From an uncultured Pseudomonadota bacterium (GTDB lineage: Bacteria; Myxococcota_A; Bradymonadia; Bradymonadales; GCA-2716585): 56,976 nt of DNA. Location of the stretch: assembly GCA_937123825.1 (NCBI GenBank), contig CAKZKQ010000332.1:1-56976 (forward strand). The letters are read 5' to 3'. Below are positions 32,952-41,439 of this stretch, piece after piece. The translations under genes were made by a program, and so were the position numbers. Under the pieces are notes generated by a model. The model saw nothing but the letters and a program-made list of their open reading frames with translations, made no database searches and was not told where the DNA came from. Position 1 is the first letter of the stretch. Every line of letters begins with the position of its first letter.

Positions 32952-35615
32952 ATGAACGAGAACACAGGACAGCCCATGTGGCGGCGGTCAGCCCAATGGA
33001 TGGTGCTGGCGCTGATCTGCGCGGGGTTGTCGTTGGGAACAATGGCCTGTGGCGAGGACGACGAGGGCGACGGCAGCGGCGCTGCCAACAACGACGTCAA
33101 CAACACAGGCAACAACGACGACAACAACGACGATAACAACGACGACAATAACGAGCCCAACAACGACGGCAACAACGATCCCAACGGCTGTACCTCCAAC
33201 GCCGACTGTGGTGAAGACGCCTTTTGCTTGTTGGACGACGGCATTTGTGATGGCGAAGGCACCTGTGAGCCTCGCGGTGACGGCGCTTGTCCGGACATCT
33301 TTGCCCCGGTCTGCGGCTGCGACGGTGAAAACTACGGCAACGCCTGCGAAGCGGCGTTCGCCGGGGTCTCTGTCCTGCACGCCGGAGAGTGCGACAACGG
33401 TCCGCTGGGCTGCCAGGACAGCAGCGACTGCGGCGACGACGAACAATGCGCCAAACCCGCCGGAGAATGCGGCGCTGAGGGCCAATGCGAGGCTCGCCCC
33501 GACGGCTGCGACGATGTCTTTGAGCCCGTGTGTGGCTGCGACGGTCAGACCTACGGCAACGCCTGCGAAGCGGCCGCCGTGGGGATGAGCGTCGAGTTTG
33601 AGGGCGAGTGCGAACGCCCCTCCCTGGAATGCGACACCACCGACGACTGCCCTCCAGACTTTTTCTGCGAGTGCAACGGCGAGTCCTGTGGTGAAGGGCT
33701 CTGTGTCCCCTCGCCCGATGGCTGCGACGATGTTTTTGACCCGGTCTGTGGCTGCGACGGTCAGATTTACGCCAATGACTGTGAGCGTCAGTCGGCGGGC
33801 ACCTGCCTGGCCGACCCGGAGAGCTGCGAAGAGCCCGGCGAGACCTGCACCAGCAACGCAGATTGCGGCGACGCTCAGTTCTGCGACTTTGAGCCCGGCA
33901 CCTGTGATCAGGACCGCATCGGTGTTTGTGCTCCGCGCCCCGATGTCTGCACCGAAGAGTTTGCCCCGGTTTGCGGCTGCGACGGCCAAACCTATGACAA
34001 CGACTGCTTCCGCCGCGCGGCGGGCGCCTCTGTGGCCTCGCGCGGTGCCTGTGACTCCGAGCCCACCGAGTGTGAAACCAGCCGTGAGTGCGGCGAGGGC
34101 AACTTCTGCGAGTGTGAGGGCGATTCTTGTGGCGCGGGCACCTGCCAGGTGCGCCCAGAAGCCTGCCCCCGCAACATTGACCCGGTCTGCGGCTGCGACA
34201 ACGAAACCTACTCCAACGACTGCATCCGCCAGCAAGCCGGGGTTTGCCTGCTCCATGACGGCGAGTGCGAAGAGCCCGGCGACACCTGCATCGACAACGG
34301 GCAATGCGACCGCAGCCAGTACTGTGAGTTTGAGCCCGGCACCTGTGGCCGCACTGGCCAGTGTGTCCAGCGCCCACAGGCGTGCCTGGATATCTTTGCC
34401 CCTGTGTGTGGCTGCGACGGCAATACCTACGGCAACGGCTGCGAGGCGGCCAACGCGGGTGTCTCTGTGGCAAACGAGGGTGCCTGTGAAGACGAACCCG
34501 GCGAGTGCTTTGACAACGGCCAGTGCGACCGGGGTCAGTTCTGCGAGTTTGAGGCGGGCACCTGCGATGAGGACCGCGCCGGTCTGTGCGAAGAGCGCCC
34601 CGAGTTCTGCCCCGAGAACATTGACCCTGTGTGCGGCTGCGACGGCGAAACCTACAACAACGACTGCGAGCGTCAGGTCGCGGGCGTGGGTCTGGACAGC
34701 CGTGGTGCGTGCGACGACCCCCAGGAAGGCTGCCGCAGCAACGAGGAGTGTGGCCGCGGTCAGGTCTGTGCCTTTGAGCAAGGCACCTGCAACGAGCTTG
34801 GGCGTTTGGGCGAGTGCGTGGCGCGCCCCATGATTTGCCCGGCGGTGGTGATTCCGGTCTGCGGTTGCAATGGACAAACCTACAACAACTCGTGCGAGGC
34901 GTTGGCCGATGGCATTTCGGTGGCCTACGAGGGCGCGTGCGTGCCCGATGAGGACATCTGCACGGACAACCGTCAGTGCGGCGAGGGTCTGTTCTGTGAG
35001 TGTGTCGGCGACACATGCGGCGCGGGCACCTGCCGCGAGCGCCCCGAAGCATGCCCCCGCGTGCTTGACCCTGTGTGCGGCTGCGACGGCGAGACCTACA
35101 GCAACGCCTGTCAGGCGGCGGCACAGGGTGTGGCGGTGGCCAATGAGGGCGCTTGTGGTCAGGGCGAGACGTGCGGCGGCTTCTTTGGCGGCCGTTGCGA
35201 AGAGGGTCAGCTTTGCGACCCGCGCCAGGGCTTCTGCAACGTGCCGGACATCGACGGCATCTGCGTGGACGTGCCCCGCGACTGCCCGGACATCTTTGAG
35301 CCGGTGTGCGGCTGCGACGGCGTGACCTACCCCACCGTCTGCGCGCGCTTGCAGCGCGGCGTGGGCCTTGCCCGCGAGGGTGCGTGTGAAGACCTGGGTT
35401 GCACCGACAACGGCCAGTGCAGCCGGGATCAGTTCTGTGAGTTCACCGACCTTGTTTGCGGCGAGGGAGAGCCGGGCCAGTGCACCGCGCGGCCGTTCAT
35501 CTGCCCGGACGTCATTGATCCGGTCTGCGGCTGCGATGGCCGCACCTACGGCAACGACTGCGAGCGTCAGGTCGCGGGGGTGTCCAAAGCCGCCGACGGT
35601 CCCTGCGAGCGTTGA
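32952..35615 (+). CDS. Lipoprotein with 11 Kazal-like protease-inhibitor domains
   Basis: The ATG at 32952 follows AGGAGAAGGGGAAC, a strong ribosome site. A signal peptide with lipobox (LSLGTMAC) is followed by an Asn/Asp linker of about 40 residues. The rest is built of Cys-rich units alternating with eleven Kazal-type modules, each with the pattern PVCGCDGxTYxNxC (for example APVCGCDGENYGNAC and DPVCGCDGRTYGNDC). Kazal domains inhibit serine proteases by a substrate-like loop. The lipid anchor implies an array of inhibitors displayed on the cell surface. It is single-gene, closed by its own terminator, and sits directly downstream of a protease-encoding operon. Confidence 0.93.
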   Translation: MNENTGQPMWRRSAQWMVLALICAGLSLGTMACGEDDEGDGSGAANNDVNNTGNNDDNNDDNNDDNNEPNNDGNNDPNGCTSNADCGEDAFCLLDDGICDGEGTCEPRGDGACPDIFAPVCGCDGENYGNACEAAFAGVSVLHAGECDNGPLGCQDSSDCGDDEQCAKPAGECGAEGQCEARPDGCDDVFEPVCGCDGQTYGNACEAAAVGMSVEFEGECERPSLECDTTDDCPPDFFCECNGESCGEGLCVPSPDGCDDVFDPVCGCDGQIYANDCERQSAGTCLADPESCEEPGETCTSNADCGDAQFCDFEPGTCDQDRIGVCAPRPDVCTEEFAPVCGCDGQTYDNDCFRRAAGASVASRGACDSEPTECETSRECGEGNFCECEGDSCGAGTCQVRPEACPRNIDPVCGCDNETYSNDCIRQQAGVCLLHDGECEEPGDTCIDNGQCDRSQYCEFEPGTCGRTGQCVQRPQACLDIFAPVCGCDGNTYGNGCEAANAGVSVANEGACEDEPGECFDNGQCDRGQFCEFEAGTCDEDRAGLCEERPEFCPENIDPVCGCDGETYNNDCERQVAGVGLDSRGACDDPQEGCRSNEECGRGQVCAFEQGTCNELGRLGECVARPMICPAVVIPVCGCNGQTYNNSCEALADGISVAYEGACVPDEDICTDNRQCGEGLFCECVGDTCGAGTCRERPEACPRVLDPVCGCDGETYSNACQAAAQGVAVANEGACGQGETCGGFFGGRCEEGQLCDPRQGFCNVPDIDGICVDVPRDCPDIFEPVCGCDGVTYPTVCARLQRGVGLAREGACEDLGCTDNGQCSRDQFCEFTDLVCGEGEPGQCTARPFICPDVIDPVCGCDGRTYGNDCERQVAGVSKAADGPCER

Positions 35616-35647
35616 TGCCCTGCCCACACTGATTTGAGACGCATTTG

Positions 35648-35681
35648 GGCGGCTCTGGAGATGTCCAGGGCCGCCGATTTT
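35648..35681 (+). terminator. Intrinsic terminator after the Kazal lipoprotein gene
   Basis: GGCGGC-T-CTGG pairs with CCAG-G-GCCGCC around a 6-base loop, followed by GATTTTG. The stem of 10 pairs with one mismatch, 33 bases past the stop, is a clear terminator. Confidence 0.72.
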
Positions 35682-35772
35682 GCTTGGGGCCACCCCCGAC
35701 GCTCACTGGCGACATGGGGCACACAAACCAGGCCCACGTTGGCAGACTCCCGCCATCAATATGACAACGAAG

Positions 35773-36339
35773 TTATGGTCCAGCGTCGTGAATCAGGACG
35801 TTGCGAAAGGTGATGGAGACGCGCCTTGAGCGGGTGAAGGCGTTTTGATCCCACGGGTCTTCCTTGCGCCGGGCGATGCCGTGCGTCCATTGATGGCGAG
35901 CTTCGCCGCGCAGCACCAACAAACTCCTGGGCTCCAGGAGGATGGGCACATGCTTCTGGCCGCGTCTTAAATCCATGACAACAGGGCTCAGCAAAGAGAG
36001 GCTGACGATGATGCCTCCAAAGCAAGGCTCGCAGTCGATGTGGCTGGCGATGCCCTGGCCCGGGCTGTATTCGTTGACGATGGCTTGATCGGGCTCTTTG
36101 AGCGTGAGCCCATCGGCGTGCAGTTGCCGAGAAATCCGCGACAACCATGACGGCAAAGGCCCTAAAAAGGCGCTTTGGTCCACCCGCCGAGCGCGATAAT
36201 CGTAGACATACCCGTAGTGCTGAACTCGCCGGGCCAAATCCCCTCGCCATGGGAGGGCATCGATGGCGCTGCACAGATGATCGTGGTGGGGTTGGCTGAT
36301 GTAGTTGGGGATATAGAGCAGGCCTGTGATTCCGTGCAT
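35773..36339 (-). CDS. AlkB-like 2-oxoglutarate/Fe(II) dioxygenase
   Basis: The core NEYSPGQGIASHIDCEPCFGG has the HxD iron ligands, and the downstream segment LLVLRGEARHQWTHGI holds the distal His and RRVSITFRNV the 2-oxoglutarate-binding arginines, as in AlkB/ALKBH proteins. These enzymes remove alkyl groups from bases (or act on RNA or protein in some branches). I used the ATG at 36339, which begins right before the homologous part (ITGLLYIPNYI); the frame is open to 36426. No ribosome site is convincing. It is 188 residues long and soluble. Confidence 0.87.
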   Translation of the reverse strand: MHGITGLLYIPNYISQPHHDHLCSAIDALPWRGDLARRVQHYGYVYDYRARRVDQSAFLGPLPSWLSRISRQLHADGLTLKEPDQAIVNEYSPGQGIASHIDCEPCFGGIIVSLSLLSPVVMDLRRGQKHVPILLEPRSLLVLRGEARHQWTHGIARRKEDPWDQNAFTRSRRVSITFRNVLIHDAGP

Positions 36340-36750
36340 GACTCCATGGATTAGGGCGGCCCACAATACGGGGCGTGTCACCAAAAGGATCGGTGTTTGA
36401 TCCCGGTTTGTATGCACAGCCTGCATTGAGGAGAGTCTTTGGACCCCAGAAGCATTGCAGGTTGTGTTCTGGTGCGCTCAAGCTCCAATAGGTGCACTGC
36501 ATTTCTCAGTGTCAAGAGCACAGATTGAGTGCCTTGGGATAAAACCAGGCTTGTGTGAGGATACGGCCATGGTTGAAGGCCCAGAGTTGCCAAGCGTTCT
36601 ATTTTAAGTCATGACGTTCAAGGCCAAAGCGCAATATGTGCAGGCATTGAATGGTTGTGGTGTTGTGGACTGACACAACACGCGCCGCGGTGTCCCTTGA
36701 GAGTGACCGTGCGCACGCAACCCAAAGTTGAAGAATCAAAGGAGAGGTCT
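36340..36750. other. Divergent intergenic region without gene
   Basis: This stretch separates the AlkB-like gene (minus) and orn (plus). The short ORFs here show no family features. Promoters of both genes must lie here, but I see no strong consensus pair. Confidence 0.4.
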
Positions 36751-37305
36751 GTGTCCAAAGAAGAACGCCTGGTGTGGATGGATCTTGAAATGACCGGGTT
36801 GGACCTGGGGACCAGCACCATCCTGGAAATCGCGACCATCGTCACGGATGCCGATCTTGAGGTGATTGCCGAAGGCCCCGAATTGGCCATTCACCAGCCC
36901 CTGGAAGTGCTGGAGGCCATGGATGAGTGGAACACCCACCACCACCGCGCCTCGGGCCTGTGGGATCGGGCTCTGGAGTCCAAAGTGACGCTGGAAGACG
37001 CCGAAGCGCAGACGCTGGCCTTCCTCAAAGACCACGTGCTTGAAGACACCTCGCCGCTGTGCGGCAACTCGGTCTGGCAGGATCGGCGCTTTATCATCAA
37101 GTACATGCCGAAGATCAACCAGTACCTCCACCATCGCCTGGTGGATGTGTCGTCGATCAAAGAGTTGGTCTACCGCTGGTACCCGCCGGCCTTCTACCCG
37201 CCCCCCAAGTCCAAGCAGCACCTGGCCTTGAGCGACATCCGCGAGTCCATTGAAGAGCTGCGCTTCTACCGCGAGCACGTCTTTGTGCAGCACGGTCCCG
37301 GCTGA
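36751..37305 (+). CDS. orn: Oligoribonuclease
   Basis: The GTG at 36751 follows AAAGGAGAGGTCT. The protein has the DEDDh exonuclease motifs: LVWMDLEMTGLD (Asp and Glu), LCGNSVWQDRRFI (Asp) and HLALSDIRESIEELRFYRE (His and Asp), with the family hallmark IAIIHQ-like stretch LAIHQPLEVLEAMDEWNTHHH. The 184-residue length is normal. Orn degrades oligoribonucleotides of two to five residues and pGpG to mononucleotides in the cytosol, and is essential in many bacteria. Frame continues upstream to 36655, but that part is not homologous. Confidence 0.95.
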   Translation: MSKEERLVWMDLEMTGLDLGTSTILEIATIVTDADLEVIAEGPELAIHQPLEVLEAMDEWNTHHHRASGLWDRALESKVTLEDAEAQTLAFLKDHVLEDTSPLCGNSVWQDRRFIIKYMPKINQYLHHRLVDVSSIKELVYRWYPPAFYPPPKSKQHLALSDIRESIEELRFYREHVFVQHGPG

Positions 37306-37687
37306 CCCCCACCCTCCTGCATCAGGGCGATGGTTTGAGGCCCAAACCAAGCCGCCCCCCTGACCTTTCTCAATGACAGCTTCAAAAGATGGCTTTCAGC
37401 GGCGGTGCTGTCCGTCCCGTGCTCTGTGCATCCGTCGCCAAGAGGGTGATCCACAAGATCACCCCACAACCGGCGCCCTTCCCCGCACTTTTTGGCTCGC
37501 CTCCCCCCATCGAACTTCCAAATGAGCAGTTTGTTTGCGGTGTCTGCAAAGGCGAGCCCCTGAAAACGCCGCTTTTGGTCCCAGACGTTGTTTAGACCTA
37601 TCGACAAAGCGGTCAAATGGTTATACTACTGCTCATTTGACAGCCTGTTGTTGCCCCCAACAGGCCACCAACGCTTAGACGGTGCGC
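37306..37687. other. Intergenic region between orn and addB
   Basis: No gene is supported in this 382-base stretch. It contains two linked inverted repeats described separately (37519-37641) around a TATACT element. Confidence 0.45.
37519..37641 (+). promoter_or_regulatory. Repeat-flanked promoter region of addBA
   Basis: GTCAAATG (37612-37619) and CATTTGAC (37634-37641) are perfect inverted half-sites around a TATACT -10-like element (37622-37627). The right half-site is also part of ACTGCTCATTTG (37628-37639), which is exactly complementary to CAAATGAGCAGT at 37519-37530. A poor -35 (TCGACA) is 15 bases upstream. The layout suggests an operator at which a dimer, or a loop between two sites, controls the helicase-nuclease operon. 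Confidence 0.45.
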
Positions 37688-40600
37688 ATGCAACTGTCCA
37701 TGTTCAGCCCCGACGCACGGCGTCGCCAACGAAACAAAGCCGCTTTGGAGGTTTACGAAGCGGTCGAGCGCGCCGAGCACGCCTTGCGCCTGCGCGCCAG
37801 TGAAGGCAAACCCCCCGGCACCGACCATGTGATGCTCTACCAGGCGTTTTTTGACCGCCTGTGTGACCACGCGCTGCGCCACGCGGGGCGCAAGCGGCTG
37901 GGGCGCTGGTATGCGGGACGCCGCCGGGCCACGCCGGTCGAGTTGGAGATGGTGGTGCGGCGCGTGGTGCGCGATCTTTACAGCAGCGGCGAGGGTGTTT
38001 TTGCGCACGTGGCGGACCGGGGCGGCTTTATTACGGCGTTGTTGGACTTCTTTGCGGAGTGTCGCGAGGGCAACGCCACCGCAGACGCCTTTCAGTCTTT
38101 CATTTCGTGGTTGGTGCATGAGGGTGGCAGCGCAGACCAGCACCGCGCGCGGCGCGTGGCGGAGTTGACGCGTCTTTTGCGGCGTTATGAGCGGCTTTTG
38201 GATGAGTTGTCGCTGCTGGACCAGGGTCTGGCGCTGCGCGTGGCGCTCGAAGCGCTCAAAGACCGCCAGATTCCCCTGCCCCAGGACTTGCAGCGGCCTC
38301 AGGTGCGCTTTTGCAACATCTACGACTGGAGCCCAATCCGCGTCGACATCGTGCGCGAGTTGGCGCGCCGCCTTCAGGCCGAGCGCGCAGGCGGTGTGTT
38401 TTTGGAAGACCGGGTGGAGATCGAGCTGCCCTACGACTTTGACCGCCCCAACCTTTTTCACTACCTCGAACCCATCTTGCGTCAGGTTGAATCGCTGGAA
38501 GGCGACGCGCTGACGCTCCAATGGCACACCGCAGAGCCCGCTTTTTTGCTTGGCCCGCTGGAGCAGTTGGCCGAAGCGGTCTGGTCGTCGGTGGAGGCCT
38601 CGGGGTTTTCATCGCAATCGACCACCATTGATGACCTTGACCACACCCGCATCGCCATTGTCGAGGCCCCTGGCCCAGTGCGAGAGGCACGGGCCATCGC
38701 GCGGCGCGTGCGCCGCCTGCTGGATGAAGGGGCGGCGCCCGACGAGATCGTCATCGCTCCCCGAGCGCTGGACGAGCGGTTGGGGCCGGTGTGCGACGCG
38801 CTTGACGCCTATCGCATCCCCTGGCAGTGCCGCCAGGGCACGGCGCTGCTCTCGGCGGCTCCGGCGCGGCTGGCGCTCTCCATTTTGCGTTTGGTCCTGG
38901 ACAACTACCCGCGCGAGCCCTTCATCGAGATCATGACCAGCCGCTACACCGCCGCGCGGGTGCTTGAGGGGGGCTGGCGGCGTCACGATCTGGCTCAGAC
39001 GCTGCGCGAAGCCGGGGTCCGCGATGACCTGTCGTCTTCGGGCTCGGGCCGCAGCGCCTACGAAGAGCGCCTCGAAGGGCTCATGCGCCAGCTCACCGCC
39101 CGCTACGGCCGCACCAAAGCGCGCCGTCAGGCCACCGCCGAGGCCGCCACGGGTGAGCCTTACGACCCCCACTCTCACCCCGAGGTGCTGCGGATTGGCC
39201 GCATCTGCGATCGAATTCTCTGGCTGCGTCACCTGATCGCGGAGTGCCTGCCGCGTCACCACCGCCACCCTCGCGAACACGCCCGCGGGCTGCTGCGGCT
39301 GCTGGACGAGTTGAAGATCGGCCTGTCCATTGAGCGCGGCCATCCCCTGGGCACCGATCCGGGCCAAATTCCGCTGGAGGGTCGCCTTGCAGCCTCGCTG
39401 GCCCGGGATCAGCGGGCCTGGCGCGTGCTGCGGATGCTCCTTGAGGGGCTTGGCAAGAGCGACATAGAGGTCGAGGCCGTCGCGCCGCTGCAGGAAGATC
39501 CCAACGACGCGCTGCCCGTCTCTGTCGGCCCCTCTGAAGAGCCACCGCCGCCCGAAGAGGTCTGGGCGCTGGACTTCTCGTTTGGCATTGGCCCCGCGCC
39601 CAGCGCACCCGAACCGCCGCCGCCCACAGACCAAAGCGCCCCCAGCCCCCAGCAGGAGCCCGAGCCAAAAAGCGGCAAGATCTCATTGGGGGAGTTTGTC
39701 GAGCTTCTGGGCAACTTGATGGCGCGCGTGACGTTGGACAGCACCATGGGCGCTGGTGGCAGCGTGCACATCCTGCCCGTCAACCACATCTCGGGGCTGC
39801 GCGTGCCCCACGTGATCCTCCCGGGGCTGGTTCAGGGGCAGTTTCCGACCTCGCACCGCTCCATGCCGCTCTTTACCGACGATGACCGCATCGCCTTTGG
39901 CCGCTTTGAGGCCGCGCAGCGCCGTCGCCACGGTGAAGACCAACTGCGGATGTCTTTTCCGCTCCAGTGTGTGCCCTACCAGGAAGGCACCGCGGGTCAA
40001 ACCCCCGTGCCAGCGCGACAATCCGAAGAGGTCCTGCTCTTCTACTTTGGCCTCTCGGCGGCCACCGAGACCCTGACCCTGACCCACTCGACCCTGGACG
40101 CCACGGGGCGCGAAGCGATGCGCTCGGTCTTTCTGGACGAAGTGCTGCGGCGGATCGACAAAGCGCACCACCGGCAGGTCCAGCAAAAAGAGCCCCTCGA
40201 CCCCGTCCCAGAGCTGGCCGAGTGCGTTTCGCCGTGGGAGCTTGCCGCCCGCTACCAGCTTGAGGCTTACGGCGATGGCATCCGCCCGCACAACGCAGGC
40301 AGGCAGCCGTTTGAGGCCGCCATCCGGGCCATGGACGAGGCCGGGCTGCGGGTGATGGAGATCGAGCGGGCGGCGCAGGTGGAGCGCGCGCGCCACGCGC
40401 TCAGCGCCGCCACCCGAGAAGAGAGCTTCCAGGCCGTTCAAGGAGAGTTGGGGCGATTTTGCGGCAACATCGGTCAGGCTCATGGGGGCTGGCTCGATGA
40501 GGTGCTGGCCTTTGACCGCACCAAACCGCTGTCGGCCTCCATGCTCAACGGTTATGGCACCTGCCCCCAGAAGTTCCTCTTTGCCCATTTGATGAACCTC

Positions 40601-41437
40601 AAGGCACGGCAGGTGGTCAGCCAGGACGTCACGGCGCTGGACCGGCACGAGGCGGTTCAGAAGATGTTGGCGGCGGCCTACGAGTCGCTTGACGGCGAGG
40701 GACTCTTGCCGCTGGGTCAGGTGGACGACGACGCGCAGCGCAGCGCCGTGGAGGTGGCCATGGAGGGGGCGCGCCAGAGCGTCCTTGCCTGGGAAGAGGT
40801 CACCCACCGCGCCCACCCCAGGCTTTGGGGGCAGGTCCGGGGCCTGTGTGAAGAGTTGGTGCAGCAGTTGGTGGTCCGTGAGCAATCCTTGATGCCCCAG
40901 CGGCAGGTCGCCATGGCATGGGACTTTGGGCCAGACGGTGAAGACGTCCGGGTGGAGTTGGCGGCGGGCGTTGAGGTCTATTTGAAGGGGCGCGTGGACC
41001 GGGTGCTGCGGGGTCAGGCGCTGGGCGCGGGGGGGAAACTGGAGATCATCGGCTATGGCACCGCCTCGCTGGCCAGCTACGAGCGGCGTTTGGCCGAAGA
41101 TCAGCTCCTGGAGGTGGAGTTTGGCATGCCACTGGCCATGTTGGCGGTGGCCGAGGCGATGATCCCCAGACTTCAGGGCTCGGGACAGTTGGGGCGCGAG
41201 GTCATGTTGACGGCCCGCTACGAGAGTTTGCTGGAGGGCAAGCAGACGCGGCCGCTGGTGGGTGAGGTCGGTGGTCGGATGCCGCTGGCAGACGATGCGG
41301 TGGCGGCTGCGCGCACGCACATCGCGCGGCGCGTCAGCGACATGCGCCTGGGACAGTATCCGCCCGCCACACGCAACTGCGCCCATTGCCAGTTTCGCGC
41401 CGTCTGCCGCCGAGGCACCTACCCGGAGCAGAGTTGA
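37688..41437 (+). CDS. addB: AddB-like subunit of a double-strand-break repair helicase-nuclease
   Basis: The protein of about 1249 residues is paired with an AddA/RecB-type gene 2 bases downstream. Near the C-terminus it shows SASMLNGYGTCPQKFLFAHLM, the entry to the PD-(D/E)XK nuclease fold, and NCAHCQFRAVC, giving the four-cysteine iron-sulfur frame of AddB. The nuclease core is unusual: GRVDRV is present but the usual D-x-K segment reads EIIGYGTAS, so the catalytic Asp and Lys appear lost. No Walker A motif is visible at the N-terminus. The start at the ATG 37688 is preferred; GTG at 37682 is possible. Together with AddA it should process DNA ends for RecA. Confidence 0.85.
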   Translation: MQLSMFSPDARRRQRNKAALEVYEAVERAEHALRLRASEGKPPGTDHVMLYQAFFDRLCDHALRHAGRKRLGRWYAGRRRATPVELEMVVRRVVRDLYSSGEGVFAHVADRGGFITALLDFFAECREGNATADAFQSFISWLVHEGGSADQHRARRVAELTRLLRRYERLLDELSLLDQGLALRVALEALKDRQIPLPQDLQRPQVRFCNIYDWSPIRVDIVRELARRLQAERAGGVFLEDRVEIELPYDFDRPNLFHYLEPILRQVESLEGDALTLQWHTAEPAFLLGPLEQLAEAVWSSVEASGFSSQSTTIDDLDHTRIAIVEAPGPVREARAIARRVRRLLDEGAAPDEIVIAPRALDERLGPVCDALDAYRIPWQCRQGTALLSAAPARLALSILRLVLDNYPREPFIEIMTSRYTAARVLEGGWRRHDLAQTLREAGVRDDLSSSGSGRSAYEERLEGLMRQLTARYGRTKARRQATAEAATGEPYDPHSHPEVLRIGRICDRILWLRHLIAECLPRHHRHPREHARGLLRLLDELKIGLSIERGHPLGTDPGQIPLEGRLAASLARDQRAWRVLRMLLEGLGKSDIEVEAVAPLQEDPNDALPVSVGPSEEPPPPEEVWALDFSFGIGPAPSAPEPPPPTDQSAPSPQQEPEPKSGKISLGEFVELLGNLMARVTLDSTMGAGGSVHILPVNHISGLRVPHVILPGLVQGQFPTSHRSMPLFTDDDRIAFGRFEAAQRRRHGEDQLRMSFPLQCVPYQEGTAGQTPVPARQSEEVLLFYFGLSAATETLTLTHSTLDATGREAMRSVFLDEVLRRIDKAHHRQVQQKEPLDPVPELAECVSPWELAARYQLEAYGDGIRPHNAGRQPFEAAIRAMDEAGLRVMEIERAAQVERARHALSAATREESFQAVQGELGRFCGNIGQAHGGWLDEVLAFDRTKPLSASMLNGYGTCPQKFLFAHLMNLKARQVVSQDVTALDRHEAVQKMLAAAYESLDGEGLLPLGQVDDDAQRSAVEVAMEGARQSVLAWEEVTHRAHPRLWGQVRGLCEELVQQLVVREQSLMPQRQVAMAWDFGPDGEDVRVELAAGVEVYLKGRVDRVLRGQALGAGGKLEIIGYGTASLASYERRLAEDQLLEVEFGMPLAMLAVAEAMIPRLQGSGQLGREVMLTARYESLLEGKQTRPLVGEVGGRMPLADDAVAAARTHIARRVSDMRLGQYPPATRNCAHCQFRAVCRRGTYPEQS

Positions 41438-41439
41438 CC

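Noticed and set aside
33070..33180. Microsatellite or CRISPR-like repeat in the Kazal gene
   Set aside because: It is the coding sequence of the Asn/Asp linker and needs no separate explanation.
32988..35693. 900-codon ORF opposite the Kazal lipoprotein
   Set aside because: The frame has Ala/Val/Gly-rich low complexity arising from the complement of Cys/Asp codons. The plus strand holds eleven recognisable Kazal modules and a lipobox.
36340..36660. Small genes at 36378-36593 and around 36618-36890
   Set aside because: Neither has a ribosome site or a recognisable motif, and the second overlaps the start of orn on the other strand.
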